From HGW-17 sp964516435 (lineage in GTDB: Bacteria; Myxococcota_A; Polyangia; HGW-17): a stretch of 64,000 nucleotides of DNA. Both the position numbers and the translations under genes were made by a program. The DNA lies in NCBI GenBank assembly GCA_964516435.1, contig CAZEZP010000076.1, positions 9,721 to 73,720 on the forward strand, written 5' to 3'. Under the pieces are notes generated by a model. The model ran no database searches, was not told the DNA's origin, and worked only from the letters and a program-made list of their open reading frames with translations. This document shows, piece by piece, positions 27,709 through 37,115 of this stretch; the first letter of the stretch is position 1, and each line of letters begins with the position of its first letter.

Positions 27709-30700
27709 ATGGCGATCGAGCAGTTGAAGAAGTACCTGGACATCCTCAGGAAGCACATCGAGTTCGTGGCAGACTGGGAGACGGAGAAAGAGGACGAGCA
27801 GGCGCACCTGGACGAGGTGTTCGAGGCTCTTTCCGAGATCGTGGAGATCCTTTCCAAAGCCGAGAACGAGGAAGACGGGGCTGCGCGGGAGAAGGTGCAG
27901 GTGCTCGAGGCCGAGGTGGAAAACCTCAGGAAGGCGCTGGAGGAGGCCAGTGCGTCCAAGGGTGCGAAGTCCGGCGGCGACGAGGAGAAGATCCGGGAAG
28001 AGATCGAAGCGGAACTCAGGAAGCGGTTCGATGTGGAACTGGCGGCGCTGCGCGAGGAACTGGCGGCGCTCAAGTCCGAGAAGGCCAAAAAGCCGGCGCC
28101 GGCCGCGAAGACCGTCGAAAAGCCGAAGGACCCGAAGGACTTCGAGGGCTGGCAGGCCTATCTGGAGCAGAACCCGGAGGATGAGGACGGGAAGAAGGTC
28201 ATTCTCGCGCTGGAAAAGGAATCCCGCGAAAAGAAGAATTTCCAGTTGCTGGCCGACGTCCTGGTGTGCCGGGTCAACTTCGGGTATTTCGAGAACCAGG
28301 ACGAGGAATTCAGGTTGCTGGAGGAGATCGCCGACATCCAGGAACAGGAACTGGGCGACGTGGAGCAGGCCTTCCATGCCGTGATCTCCGTGTTCGAGGC
28401 CCGGCCCTCCGAAAAACTGCTGGAGCGCCTGGCGCGGCTCGCAGAGCAGGGAAACCTCTGGGAATTGTTCGTGACCGAATTGCAGCAACTGGAGAAGGTG
28501 CGCAACGACGCCTTGCGCGCGCGCATCTGGCTGGCGATCGCCCGCGCCTACAACGAGCGGCTCAAGCGCCCGGACTACGCCATCACGGCGCTGCAGAAGG
28601 CGCTCGACAGCCAGCCGGGATTCGTGGATGCGCTCGATGACCTGGCCTCCATCTACAAGGCGCAGGAGCAGTGGGAAGATCTCGTGAAGACCCTGCGCAA
28701 GCGGCTCAAGCATTCTTCCGACAACGAGGAGAAAGCGTATTTCCTGCGGGAAATCGCGACCGTGCAGCGCGACCAACTCAAGGAACCCTTCATCGCGGCC
28801 GCCACGTACGAGGAAATCTTCTCGATCCTGCCGCATGATCTCGATGCCATGGCGGCGCTGGAATCCATCTACCGCTCCAACAAACTGTGGGAGCAACTGG
28901 CCGCGCTGCTGCACCGCAAGGTGGAGCACGCCGAAAACGCCGAGGAAGCGCGCGCGGCCAAGCGGGAACTGGGTTTCCTGTACGCGCGGGAACTCTCCGA
29001 CATTCCGAAGGCCATCGACATCCTGGAGCATCTGCTGGAGGTGATGCCCGACGACGTGCAGTTGCTGCGGCAACTGCTGGAACTGTACGAGGCCACGGGC
29101 CGCATGCGCGGCTATCTCAAACTGGCCCGCACGCTGGTGGAAGCCACTCCGGACGTCAACGAGAAGAACAAGCTCCTCAAGCGCATGGCCGCCGAATACC
29201 GGCTCACGCCGTCCACCCGCGCCAACGCGGCGGAATGCTACGAGAAGATCATCGAACTGCACTTCGAGGAGGAAGACGTCTACGACAGCCTCGAGGACAT
29301 CTACACGTCCGAGGAGCAGTGGGACGCGCTGGCCATCACCCTCAAGCGGCACATCAACATCGTGCAGGCCGAGGGCACGCGCGCGCAGTTGCTGCGCCGC
29401 CTGGGCGAGGTGCTGCTGGTGCACCTGGAGGATCCGGAATCGGCCGTGCTGCCGCTGGAGGAGAGCCTCGCCCTGCGTCCGCGCAACGTGGATACGCTCA
29501 AGCTCGCCGCACGCGCGCACGAGATGCTGGGCAACCACGAAAAGGCCGTCGAGCGCCTGGAACTGCTGTGCGAACTCGTGGACGACGAAAAGCAGCGCCC
29601 GGGATTTTTCGGCCGGCTGGGTCGGGAACTTCTGGCCACGGGGAACCTGGAGAAGGCCGAAGGCGCCCTGCAAAAGGCGCTGGCGGCCAACGAAAACGAT
29701 TTCGCCACGCTTTCGGCCCTCGGGAACCTGTACGTGCGCATGGGGCAGTGGACCCGCGCGGCGAGCTATCTGGAGCGTGCCATGAAGTCCACCCGCAACC
29801 AGGCGGAACTGGGCGAAGTGGTGTTTTCGCTGGCCGAGGTGTATGCGGATAAACTGCAGAATTTCGATCGGGCCGTGGCCCTGTATGAAGAATTTTTGCA
29901 GATGGCGCCTGGGCATCCCAAGGCCGTCCGTTTCCTGGCCAATCATTACTTCGAACGGCAGGTCTGGGACAAGGCCGCGCCGCTTTTGCACATCCTGGTG
30001 AGCGAATCCTCGGCACTGCCCAAAGCCGAGCAGGTCGCCCTGCACCTGAAGGCCGGCCGCGTGGCGCTCAAGGTCAACGACATCGAGAAGGCCGCGATGT
30101 ACCTGGAAAAGGCCCGCGAACTGGATCCCACCAGCCTCGACGTACTCATGGAACTGGCCGAACTGCGCTTCCGCCGCGAGGAGTGGGACGGCGCGCTGTC
30201 CCTGTACCAGGCGCTGCTGGTGGCGCACCGGGATTCCCTCTCCTCCGAGAAGGTGGCGGAAATCTACTGCCGGCTGGGCACCATCAAGGAAAAGCGCAAC
30301 GATACCCTGAAGGCCGTGGCCTTCTACGAGAAGGCGCTGGAAGCCCACCCGAACTGGCAGGAGGCCGCCGAAGCCCTGCTGCGGCTGCGCACCACGCACG
30401 AGGACTACGAGAAACTGGCCCGGATCAAACTCAACAAGATCAATGCGGAAACGGACATCGAAAAGAAGATCGAGATGTACGACGAGTTGATCCGGTTCTA
30501 TCTGGACACGGCCAAGAACATCGACAAGGCCGTGGAAATCCAGGAAAAGGTGCTGGCGCTCAAGCCCGGCGACCGCGAGCTCCTCTCCAACGCCATCGAC
30601 CTGTATTCGACGGCCGAGAAGTGGGACAAGGTTGTAGAAACCATCCTCAAGGTGGCCGAACTGGAGGAACCCGGCATCATCAAGTCCAAGTACCACTTCA

Positions 30701-32100
30701 GCGCGGGCGTCATCTATGCGGATGCCATCGGCGACACCGACAGGGCCGCCGAGCAGTTCGAACTGGCGCTGGAGAACTATCCCGACAGCGAGGAGGCGTT
30801 CGAGCGCATCCTGGCCATCCACCGCGAGCGGGAGGACTGGCAGAACCTCACCCGCGCCATGCGCCGCCAGTTGAAGCGCAATCCGGAAAACCGCTCCAAC
30901 TACAAGTTGTGGGAGGAACTGGGCGAAATCTACCGCGACAAACTGGGCGACATGCCCACGGCCGTGGCAGCCTTCGAATTCGCCGCCAACCTCAACGACA
31001 CGCCTGAGCAGCACCTGAAACTGGCGCGCATCTACATCGAGGCGGGCCCGGGATATCTGGACAAGGCGGGCGACGCCTACGAGCGGCTGCTGCAGGAGGA
31101 TCCGCAGAACATCGAGATGCTGCGCCGCCTGCTGGAAATCCAGATTGCGCGCCAGGACAAGGATCGCACGTGGATCCTGTGCACGCTGCTGGACATGTTC
31201 CACCAGGCCAACGAGAAGGAAAGGATTTTTGCGCAGCACCACGCACAGTCGTTCACCCACGCCAGGACCATCCTCACCGACGACCTGTGGGAGAAGGCCC
31301 TGCAGAGCCCCGAGGAGAGCACGGACATCAACAAGATCCTGGCGGGGCTGGGACACCATCTGTGCCTGTACTATGCGCTTCCGCATGAAAAGTATGGACT
31401 GGACCGCAAGAAGAAGATCGACATCGACAACGACCGGCGGCCGTTCTGCCAGGCATATCAGTACGTGAGCCGGACGCTGCTGATCACGGCCATTCCGGAA
31501 CTGTTCGCGCGCGAAGGCCTGCCGCTTCCCATCCAGTTGGCCAACACCAAGGAAGGCCTGAGCCTTCTGCCTTCCTGGCTGATCGAGGAACGCAGGTTCG
31601 CCAACATGAGCGAGGCGGAGGCGGCCTACCACTTCGCCCGCGAACTGGTCTTCCTGCGGCCCGAACGCCTGTTCCGCCGCGCGGCGCCGGCTCCTACGGA
31701 CCTGTTCAACGCCCTGTACGCCGCTTTCACCGTGCTCTCGCCCGAGAACGCGCCCAAGGCGCCGGCGGGCCGCGAGGAGGAAATCAACAAACTCAAGGCG
31801 CATATCAAGGAATTCGTGCCAGCGGCTGTGCTCGAGAGCCTGCGGCCGGTGGCCTCGCGCGTGCTGCAGCGCGAATTCGAGCCCGAAATCATGCGCTGGA
31901 TCCACGCCAACCACCGCACCAGCCTGCGGGCGGCCACGCTCATCGGGTGCGATTTGCGCCGCGTGGTGGCCTGGGTGCTGGCCGAGCCCGACAACATCAC
32001 GGGCATGGTGGCCAAGGACCGCATCAAGGAAGTCATCCGGTTCGCCCTCTCTTCCGATTTCGCCAGACTGCGCGCCCACATGGGACTGGCCATTTCCTGA
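27709..32100 (+). CDS. Giant TPR-repeat protein, cytoplasmic
   Basis: 1463 residues without a signal peptide. Residues about 20-130 form a charged coiled coil (KVQVLEAEVENLRKALEEAS, DVELAALREELAALKSEKAK). From about 145 to 1150 the chain is a continuous superhelix of TPR/HAT-like pairs, with motifs such as DYAITALQKALDSQPGFVDA, NYPDSEEAFERILAIHRERE and DKAAPLLHILVSESSALPKA. The last 250 residues are less repetitive and may form a capping domain. A GGAGGT site lies seven bases before the ATG. It precedes a small zinc-ribbon protein gene by 18 bases. Proteins of this type recur in Myxococcota, and the role is presumably scaffold. No enzyme domain is seen. Confidence 0.92.
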   Translation: MAIEQLKKYLDILRKHIEFVADWETEKEDEQAHLDEVFEALSEIVEILSKAENEEDGAAREKVQVLEAEVENLRKALEEASASKGAKSGGDEEKIREEIEAELRKRFDVELAALREELAALKSEKAKKPAPAAKTVEKPKDPKDFEGWQAYLEQNPEDEDGKKVILALEKESREKKNFQLLADVLVCRVNFGYFENQDEEFRLLEEIADIQEQELGDVEQAFHAVISVFEARPSEKLLERLARLAEQGNLWELFVTELQQLEKVRNDALRARIWLAIARAYNERLKRPDYAITALQKALDSQPGFVDALDDLASIYKAQEQWEDLVKTLRKRLKHSSDNEEKAYFLREIATVQRDQLKEPFIAAATYEEIFSILPHDLDAMAALESIYRSNKLWEQLAALLHRKVEHAENAEEARAAKRELGFLYARELSDIPKAIDILEHLLEVMPDDVQLLRQLLELYEATGRMRGYLKLARTLVEATPDVNEKNKLLKRMAAEYRLTPSTRANAAECYEKIIELHFEEEDVYDSLEDIYTSEEQWDALAITLKRHINIVQAEGTRAQLLRRLGEVLLVHLEDPESAVLPLEESLALRPRNVDTLKLAARAHEMLGNHEKAVERLELLCELVDDEKQRPGFFGRLGRELLATGNLEKAEGALQKALAANENDFATLSALGNLYVRMGQWTRAASYLERAMKSTRNQAELGEVVFSLAEVYADKLQNFDRAVALYEEFLQMAPGHPKAVRFLANHYFERQVWDKAAPLLHILVSESSALPKAEQVALHLKAGRVALKVNDIEKAAMYLEKARELDPTSLDVLMELAELRFRREEWDGALSLYQALLVAHRDSLSSEKVAEIYCRLGTIKEKRNDTLKAVAFYEKALEAHPNWQEAAEALLRLRTTHEDYEKLARIKLNKINAETDIEKKIEMYDELIRFYLDTAKNIDKAVEIQEKVLALKPGDRELLSNAIDLYSTAEKWDKVVETILKVAELEEPGIIKSKYHFSAGVIYADAIGDTDRAAEQFELALENYPDSEEAFERILAIHREREDWQNLTRAMRRQLKRNPENRSNYKLWEELGEIYRDKLGDMPTAVAAFEFAANLNDTPEQHLKLARIYIEAGPGYLDKAGDAYERLLQEDPQNIEMLRRLLEIQIARQDKDRTWILCTLLDMFHQANEKERIFAQHHAQSFTHARTILTDDLWEKALQSPEESTDINKILAGLGHHLCLYYALPHEKYGLDRKKKIDIDNDRRPFCQAYQYVSRTLLITAIPELFAREGLPLPIQLANTKEGLSLLPSWLIEERRFANMSEAEAAYHFARELVFLRPERLFRRAAPAPTDLFNALYAAFTVLSPENAPKAPAGREEEINKLKAHIKEFVPAAVLESLRPVASRVLQREFEPEIMRWIHANHRTSLRAATLIGCDLRRVVAWVLAEPDNITGMVAKDRIKEVIRFALSSDFARLRAHMGLAIS

Positions 32101-32118
32101 TTTTCGCGCGAACCAGCC

Positions 32119-32553
32119 GTGTCCCGCTTCCTGCATACCCTGTCCTTCTCCGGAAACGCGTCTTCCCTGTTCGAGGCCATCTGCCGCTATTTCCACGAGA
32201 AGGGCTTCCACGTGGAGGAAGCCGACGCCGTAGCGCTGCGCCTGCACGCCGAGAAGGACCGAGGAATCCTTTCGTCCCTGTTCGGCCTGGGGACACTGCA
32301 CGTATTCGTTTCCTTTCCCAGGGAAGGGGGGGTCCAGGTGCGGCTGTCCCACCCGGCGCCGTCGCTGGTCGAGGACCTGCAGAAACTCGCGGATGAACTG
32401 CCGGCGCCTGCGGCCGGAAACCCGGAGGCCGCCGGGCGCCAGGGCCCCACGATCATCGTGCGGGAAATCGTCCGCATCCCGTGCCGCTTCTGCGGTTCGC
32501 TGGTGGAAAACACGCAGAAGCGCTGTCCCTACTGCGGAGGAGAACCGAGATGA
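32119..32553 (+). CDS. Small zinc-ribbon protein
   Basis: 144 residues, starting with GTG 18 bases after the TPR gene. The N-terminal 95 residues look like a compact alpha/beta domain (LFEAICRYFHEKGFHVEEAD, LGTLHVFVSFPREGGVQVRL). The C-terminus is a single zinc ribbon CRFCGSLVENTQKRCPYCG. Its stop overlaps the start of the hydrolase gene as ATGA, so the two are translationally coupled. Probably a cytoplasmic adaptor; function not known. Confidence 0.75.
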   Translation: MSRFLHTLSFSGNASSLFEAICRYFHEKGFHVEEADAVALRLHAEKDRGILSSLFGLGTLHVFVSFPREGGVQVRLSHPAPSLVEDLQKLADELPAPAAGNPEAAGRQGPTIIVREIVRIPCRFCGSLVENTQKRCPYCGGEPR

Positions 32554-33164
32554 AGATCACCTGCTGGCCGCTGGGCCCCTTCGAGACGAACGGCTATTTC
32601 TTCATGCACCGCGGCATGGGGTTCCTGGTGGATCCGGGCGACCCCGAAATCGCGGATTTCCTGGATGAAATGGAACGGGTGGACTGGATTCTGCTCACGC
32701 ACGGGCACGTGGATCACGTCCTGGGCATCGATGCCGTGAAGCGGCGTTTTCCGCAGGCACGCCTTGCGCTTTCGGGACAGGACCGCACCTGGTACGAGAA
32801 GACCGATTTCCAGGCAGCCATGTTCGGGTTGCAGCGTCAGCCGGTGCCGGAGCCGGATCTCTGGCTGTCTCCGCCTTGCGCGATCGAAGGCATCCAGGTC
32901 ATTGCCACCCCGGGACACACCCCTGGCAGCGTATGCTTCCATCTCCCGGAGGAAGGTGAACTGTTCTCCGGCGATACGCTGTTCGCAGGCGGCGTGGGCC
33001 GCACCGATTTCCCGGGCGGCTCCTGGAGCCGGCTGGAAGAAAGCATCCGCGGCCTGTACCGGGATCTTCCACCCGGGACGCGTGTGCATCCGGGACATGG
33101 TCCCGCCACCACCATCGGGGAAGAACGGCGCTCCAATCCATTCGTCTCGGATCGACGATTATAA
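32550..33164 (+). CDS. Metallo-beta-lactamase-fold hydrolase (glyoxalase II-like)
   Basis: 204 residues. The metal-binding motif THGHVDHV (His51, His53, Asp55, His56) is complete. It is followed by ATPGHTPGSVCF, the bridging aspartate in SGDTLFAGGVGRTD and the last His in VHPGHGPATT. Length and order match the short YcbL/GloB-type branch that hydrolyses thioesters such as hydroxyacylglutathione analogues, with two zinc ions expected. Substrate is not certain. The start ATG overlaps the preceding stop. Last gene of the plus-strand run that starts with the TPR protein. Confidence 0.92.
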   Translation: MKITCWPLGPFETNGYFFMHRGMGFLVDPGDPEIADFLDEMERVDWILLTHGHVDHVLGIDAVKRRFPQARLALSGQDRTWYEKTDFQAAMFGLQRQPVPEPDLWLSPPCAIEGIQVIATPGHTPGSVCFHLPEEGELFSGDTLFAGGVGRTDFPGGSWSRLEESIRGLYRDLPPGTRVHPGHGPATTIGEERRSNPFVSDRRL

Positions 33165-33190
33165 TGCAAGTAATTGAATTTTTTATCGAA

Positions 33191-33220
33191 TAATAGTATA
33201 TTAAATAATAGTATATTAAA
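33191..33220. repeat. Two perfect tandem copies of a 15-bp AT-rich unit
   Basis: TAATAGTATATTAAA occurs twice head to tail in the 65-base gap between two convergent genes. It is probably replication slippage in an AT-rich spacer; no hairpin terminator is visible nearby. Confidence 0.8.
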
Positions 33221-33229
33221 TATTTTTAT

Positions 33230-33688
33230 TTATGGAAAGCAGGCGCGGGTGTCCGGGCGGCAGGAGGGAAGGCAGGCGATCGTGCCGCCCGAGTAGCCGT
33301 AGGCTTCGCAGGAGACGCCGTCGGCGAAGCGATTTCCATCGCAGGATTCCAGGCCGTTGAGCAGTCCGTTTCCGCAACGCGCGCAGCCGGAGTAGTCCCA
33401 GCGACAGTCGCGCCCGCACGTGAAGGAACCTTCGCCGCCGATGTAGGAGGCGCACGAGACGGCGTCGGGGCCGTCGCATTCCTCGGGCGGCTCCACGATG
33501 CCGTTTCCGCAGGTGTTCGCCACACAGGCGAAAGAGCCTCCGGTTTCCACGCAGAACCGGCCTTCCTCGCGGCAGGACCATGGATCCCGCGGATTGCAGG
33601 CCGCGGCGGCGTCTTCCCGCGGGCCTGCGGCGGGCGGCGCGCAGGCGGCAATCCCGAATGCCACAAGGAGCCAAAGGCGTGTCTTCAT
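33230..33688 (-). CDS. Cysteine-rich lipoprotein with Myxococcus-type disulfide repeat
   Basis: 152 residues, ATG at 33688 overlapping the amidase stop (ATGA). Lipobox Cys16 (FGIAAC). The mature part holds CGNGIVEPPEECDG and CGNGLLNGLESCDG, the hallmark of the myxobacterial cysteine-rich repeat, with further cysteines (CGRDCRWDYSGCARC, CLPSCRPDTRAC). Expected to be a disulfide-stabilised surface module. It is one of the best taxonomic hints in the window. Translation is coupled to the upstream amidase, so the two may work together on the wall or surface. Confidence 0.82.
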   Translation of the reverse strand: MKTRLWLLVAFGIAACAPPAAGPREDAAAACNPRDPWSCREEGRFCVETGGSFACVANTCGNGIVEPPEECDGPDAVSCASYIGGEGSFTCGRDCRWDYSGCARCGNGLLNGLESCDGNRFADGVSCEAYGYSGGTIACLPSCRPDTRACFP

Positions 33689-34605
33689 GGGTTCGGAGCG
33701 CCGTTTTTCATGGCGCCATCCGCTGGCGCCTCCCGTGTTTCCCACGGGAGCGCGAATTTCAGATCCGCCAGTTTCTCCCGCAGTTTCCGCATGAATTCAT
33801 CCCCGGGATCGGATTTGATCGTGTAGTAGCCGGGATCCGTCTCCTTCCACAGACTCGAGCCGCGCAGTTTCAGGTATTCGTGGTGCCCGATGACATGGCG
33901 AATCGGGAAATGCCGCGCCAGATGCCGGATGAGGCGGGCGTTGGCTTCCACCTGCGCGTCGGTCAGCGGCATCCGGGGCGTTCCCCCCACGTTCTCGATG
34001 CCGATCGCGCAGTAATTGAGTCCAACGGTGTGGCGCGCGAAGCGCGTTTCCGGCAGCAGCCGGTAGATGTCGCCGTTGGTGTCCACCACGAAATGGGCCG
34101 AGACGTTGAGCGCGGAGGCCCGGCGCAGCCTTTGCCGTTCTCCCGGCTCCATGCGGACGGGATGGAACGTGTGGAAGGCGGAATCCACGGTGGGCCCCTC
34201 GGTGGCGTGCACCACCACCAGGATGGGCTCGATGTCGGGTTCCTCCTTGCGGATGCCGTGGCGCAGTTCCAGGTACTCCAGCGAAAGCCGCCGGCGTTCG
34301 GCATTCCAGAGGATGGGCTTGTCCAGGATGCGCAGATCTTCGGATGGCGTCTTCACGTCCGGGGCGACGGGTTTCGCGTCCGCCGAAGGTCCCTCCATTG
34401 CTTGCGGCGATTCCGGCCTGGCGGCGGGTTTGGCCGGTTCCACGGGACCCGGCGCGGGATCCTGTCCGGCTTGCGGCGCCATCGCCGGCGCCGGCAGGGA
34501 AGGCGCCGTGGTTTCGGCCGATGACGTGGCGGCATTCGGATTCCGGCAGGCGGCCACACCCAGACAGGCGAACAGGACGGGCAGGAGCAGGTTCGTGGAT
34601 TTCAT
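33685..34605 (-). CDS. N-acetylmuramoyl-L-alanine amidase-domain lipoprotein
   Basis: 306 residues. Lipobox Cys20 (LGVAAC), then a Pro/Ala-rich tether (about 21-90), then an amidase_2/PGRP fold. Visible motifs are ILVVVHATEG (first zinc His), SAHFVVDTNGDIYRLLPE, YCAIGIENVG and VIGHHEYLK (second His), with DPG near the third ligand position. The enzyme cleaves the bond between MurNAc and L-Ala, so it acts in periplasmic peptidoglycan turnover. The zinc-site cysteine or aspartate seems to be the D in ETDPGYY. It lies upstream of a cysteine-rich lipoprotein in a four-base overlap. Confidence 0.88.
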   Translation of the reverse strand: MKSTNLLLPVLFACLGVAACRNPNAATSSAETTAPSLPAPAMAPQAGQDPAPGPVEPAKPAARPESPQAMEGPSADAKPVAPDVKTPSEDLRILDKPILWNAERRRLSLEYLELRHGIRKEEPDIEPILVVVHATEGPTVDSAFHTFHPVRMEPGERQRLRRASALNVSAHFVVDTNGDIYRLLPETRFARHTVGLNYCAIGIENVGGTPRMPLTDAQVEANARLIRHLARHFPIRHVIGHHEYLKLRGSSLWKETDPGYYTIKSDPGDEFMRKLREKLADLKFALPWETREAPADGAMKNGAPNP

Positions 34606-34730
34606 GCCGGGAAACTAGCCCAAATCCACCATCGGCGAAAGCCGGAACCGAAAAATTTTTTCCATGCGGACGAAAATCTTGCGGTCTACCGGCAGCCGGT
34701 GTATACCTTACATGCGTTAGGCTTTTTCCC

Positions 34731-35987
34731 ATGCTGTCCGATACGTTCTTCGAGAACCTCACCGCCCTGGCCGACGACAGCCGCCATGATCTCGCCTGCG
34801 GTACCTGCGGCGAGGGCCGAAGACGCATCGATTCCAACCAGTGGCTCTATCCCGTGGCCATGCCCGACGGGCGCACCCAGTGGATGCTCAAGGTGCTCCT
34901 GAGCAACACCTGCTCCAAGCGCTGCCGCTACTGCTCGTTCGGCGCGCATCTCGACAGGCGGCCCGCGAAACTGGATCCCGAGGAACTGGCCTTCTTCTTC
35001 GCGCAACTGGTGCGCCAGGGAAAGGCTTCCGCGCTGTTTTTGAGTTCTGCCATCTCCGATCGTCCCGTGCGCGTCATGGATGATCTGCTGCGCTGCGCAT
35101 GGCTCGTGCGCAAAAAATACCATTTTCGTGGCTATCTGCATCTGAAACTCATCCCCGGCATCGATTCGGGACAGGTGCTGGCGGCGCTGAAACTGGCCGA
35201 CCGCGTCTCCGTGAATCTCGAAGCCGTGGACGGAGAGCGGCTTGCGTGCATCGCGCCGGAAAAATCGTTCGAGACCGATCTGCTGCGCCTTCTGCTCGAG
35301 GTGAAGCGGATATCCGAATCCACCGAGCATCTCGCCTGCCGCGGGGCCACCACCCAGATCGTGGTGGGGCCTTCCGGCGAGACGGATCGCGACATCCTGG
35401 ATTTCATGCGCCGCTGCTATACCCAGTGGGATCTGCGGCGCGTGTACTATTCCGCGCACATGCCGGTTCCGGGAACCCCGCTGGAATCCAGCCCGCCCGT
35501 GCCGCTGTGGCGCGAGAACCGCCTGTACCAGGCCGACTGGCTCGTGCGCTTCTATGGATTTTCCTTCGACGAGATTCCCACTGATTCCATGGGATTCTTC
35601 CATCGGGAGGCGGACCCCAAGACGGTCTGGGCGCGGCTGCACCCGGAGCATTTTCCGCTGGAAATCAACCAGGCCCCCGTGGAACTGCTCCTGCGGGTGC
35701 CCGGTATCGGGCCGCAGGCGGCGCGGCGCATCGTGGAGGCGCGGCGCGTGCGCAAACTGCGCGAGGTGCGCGATCTGGCCGCCTTCCGCGTGCCCGCCCG
35801 CAAGGCCGCGCCCTGGCTGCTGTTCGACGGTCGCCGGCAGGCGCGCCATCTCACCCAGTTGTCATTCGATTTTCCGGAACCCGGAATTCCATCCGTGGAA
35901 ACGCTGGAGGATGTCACTTCTCGAACAACAGGGGAACCGGGGGACCGTCCACCACCCGGGCCTTCGTGTGGTACCAGTTGCCATTGA
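34731..35987 (+). CDS. Radical SAM protein, putative DNA modification/repair type
   Basis: 418 residues from ATG 34731. The 4Fe-4S motif CSKRCRYC supplies Cys61, Cys65 and Cys68. The sequence order (GYLHLKLIPG, ADRVSVNLEA, TTQIVVGPSGETD, YYSAHMPVPGTPL) matches the family annotated as putative DNA modification/repair radical SAM proteins. A helix-hairpin-helix pair at about 311-355 (APVELLLRVPGIGPQAARRI) supports nucleic-acid contact. The usual partner (DUF4130-type DNA metabolism protein) is not in the neighbourhood. Its last 74 bases overlap the end of the convergent lipoprotein gene. Reaction unknown. Confidence 0.85.
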   Translation: MLSDTFFENLTALADDSRHDLACGTCGEGRRRIDSNQWLYPVAMPDGRTQWMLKVLLSNTCSKRCRYCSFGAHLDRRPAKLDPEELAFFFAQLVRQGKASALFLSSAISDRPVRVMDDLLRCAWLVRKKYHFRGYLHLKLIPGIDSGQVLAALKLADRVSVNLEAVDGERLACIAPEKSFETDLLRLLLEVKRISESTEHLACRGATTQIVVGPSGETDRDILDFMRRCYTQWDLRRVYYSAHMPVPGTPLESSPPVPLWRENRLYQADWLVRFYGFSFDEIPTDSMGFFHREADPKTVWARLHPEHFPLEINQAPVELLLRVPGIGPQAARRIVEARRVRKLREVRDLAAFRVPARKAAPWLLFDGRRQARHLTQLSFDFPEPGIPSVETLEDVTSRTTGEPGDRPPPGPSCGTSCH

Positions 35988-36336
35988 CGTTTTCCCACGC
36001 GGTCTCCACGAGGGTGTCGTGCAGGATGTCCTCGTCCTTGGCCGTCCAGGCCACGCGCATGCGCACGACGGCCGTTTTCGCCTTCGCATCCGGCGTGATG
36101 CGGATGATCTCGATCGATGACAGGGAGATTTTCCGGGAAGCCGCATCCAGTTGGTCCACGAACGCGGCCCGGAAGGCGGGCGGCACGTAGTTCTTGGAGA
36201 TTTCCCCGTTGAACCAGCGCAGTTGCTCATAGAACTGGAGCACGGACGGCTCCAGCGTGGCCAGCGTCTCCCGGCGCGGGGAAGCGCAGGAGAGCAGCAG
36301 CGCCATGGCTGCCGGCAGCAGCGCGATGCGGGTCAT
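35914..36336 (-). CDS. Small lipoprotein
   Basis: 140 residues, ATG at 36336 overlapping the upstream stop (ATGA). Signal peptide with lipobox Cys17 (MALLLSC). The mature part has a helical start (LEPSVLQFYEQLRWFNGEIS) and then a beta sheet (KAKTAVVRMRVAWTAKDEDI, WENVNGNWYHTKARVVDGPP), like an NTF2-like or SnoaL-type cone fold. Function unknown. Its 3-prime end overlaps the radical SAM gene on the other strand by 74 bases. Confidence 0.75.
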   Translation of the reverse strand: MTRIALLPAAMALLLSCASPRRETLATLEPSVLQFYEQLRWFNGEISKNYVPPAFRAAFVDQLDAASRKISLSSIEIIRITPDAKAKTAVVRMRVAWTAKDEDILHDTLVETAWENVNGNWYHTKARVVDGPPVPLLFEK

Positions 36337-37115
36337 GGCTGAAATTGGGCGCATGCTGTGGCGTCCCTGGTGACGTCGAGCTCCCAGGCGGGATTGGTGG
36401 GTCCGGCGCCCACGCGCACGTCGAGGGTGCCGCAATACTGCACGACGCCCTGATCGTCGCGGCCAGCCACCCGCAACGTGTAGTCGCCCGTGGGAATGTT
36501 CTGCACCGTGCGGTCGGGATAGCAGGCGCCCGTGTAGTCGGCCAGCGTCTGCCGGATGCCTTCCGGATCGTAGAGGGCGACCTCCATGGCGGCCACGGGC
36601 GGATCGGCGCTGGCGCAGGCGGCCCCGCCCCACGTGAACTTGTACCACAGCGTTCCTGTGTAGGAGCGGAAGAAGGAGGCCAGGTCGAAATCCACCTCCT
36701 TGTCCTCGGGCGGATAGCCGTCGTTGGTGACGCGGTGGGTAACGGTCTTGACTGCGGTCAGCGGCTGGCTGGCGGCATCGAGCAGGGTCACCTGCACGGT
36801 GTAGGGCCCCACGGGAAACGGTTTGCACTTGTCGTCGGAGATGATGTACTCCATGTCCGAACAACCGACCTTGTTGGTGTGGATGAAATTCTCCGGTCCC
36901 GTGATGGAGATGGTCGCATAGGAGGCGCCCACGTCCAGGCAGGTGTCGAAACTGATCTCGCTGCCCAGGAAAGTGCGTTTGCCATTGATGGTCCATTTGG
37001 TGCGCATGCTCACAGGGACGTAGGTGGAGCCCCATCCGCAGGGCTTGCCGCCGCCATCGTCGCAGGCGGCTACGAGAAACGCGATGCAGGAAATGGCAAA
37101 TGCCTGGAATTTCAT
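36333..37115 (-). CDS. Uncharacterised lipoprotein with Ig-like beta body
   Basis: 260 residues from ATG 37115, which gives a lipobox at Cys18 (AFLVAAC) followed by DDGGG. The frame stays open upstream through the minisatellite, but that part is repeat nonsense. The body is beta-rich and reads like two immunoglobulin-like or pre-peptidase domains (VGPYTVQVTLLDAASQPL, DYTLRVAGRDDQGVVQYCG), with cysteines in CGWGST, TCLDVG, GCSDM, CKPF and CYPD. Asp at +2 might favour inner-membrane retention under E. coli rules, which may not hold here. It is coupled by ATGA to the smaller lipoprotein gene downstream. Confidence 0.75.
   Translation of the reverse strand: MKFQAFAISCIAFLVAACDDGGGKPCGWGSTYVPVSMRTKWTINGKRTFLGSEISFDTCLDVGASYATISITGPENFIHTNKVGCSDMEYIISDDKCKPFPVGPYTVQVTLLDAASQPLTAVKTVTHRVTNDGYPPEDKEVDFDLASFFRSYTGTLWYKFTWGGAACASADPPVAAMEVALYDPEGIRQTLADYTGACYPDRTVQNIPTGDYTLRVAGRDDQGVVQYCGTLDVRVGAGPTNPAWELDVTRDATACAQFQP

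Noticed and set aside
27463..32352. A 1629-codon open frame on the minus strand antisense to the TPR gene
   Set aside because: It mirrors the third-position bias of the plus-strand TPR gene. It has no ribosome site or recognisable domain, whereas the plus strand shows clear TPR helices and a strong ribosome site.
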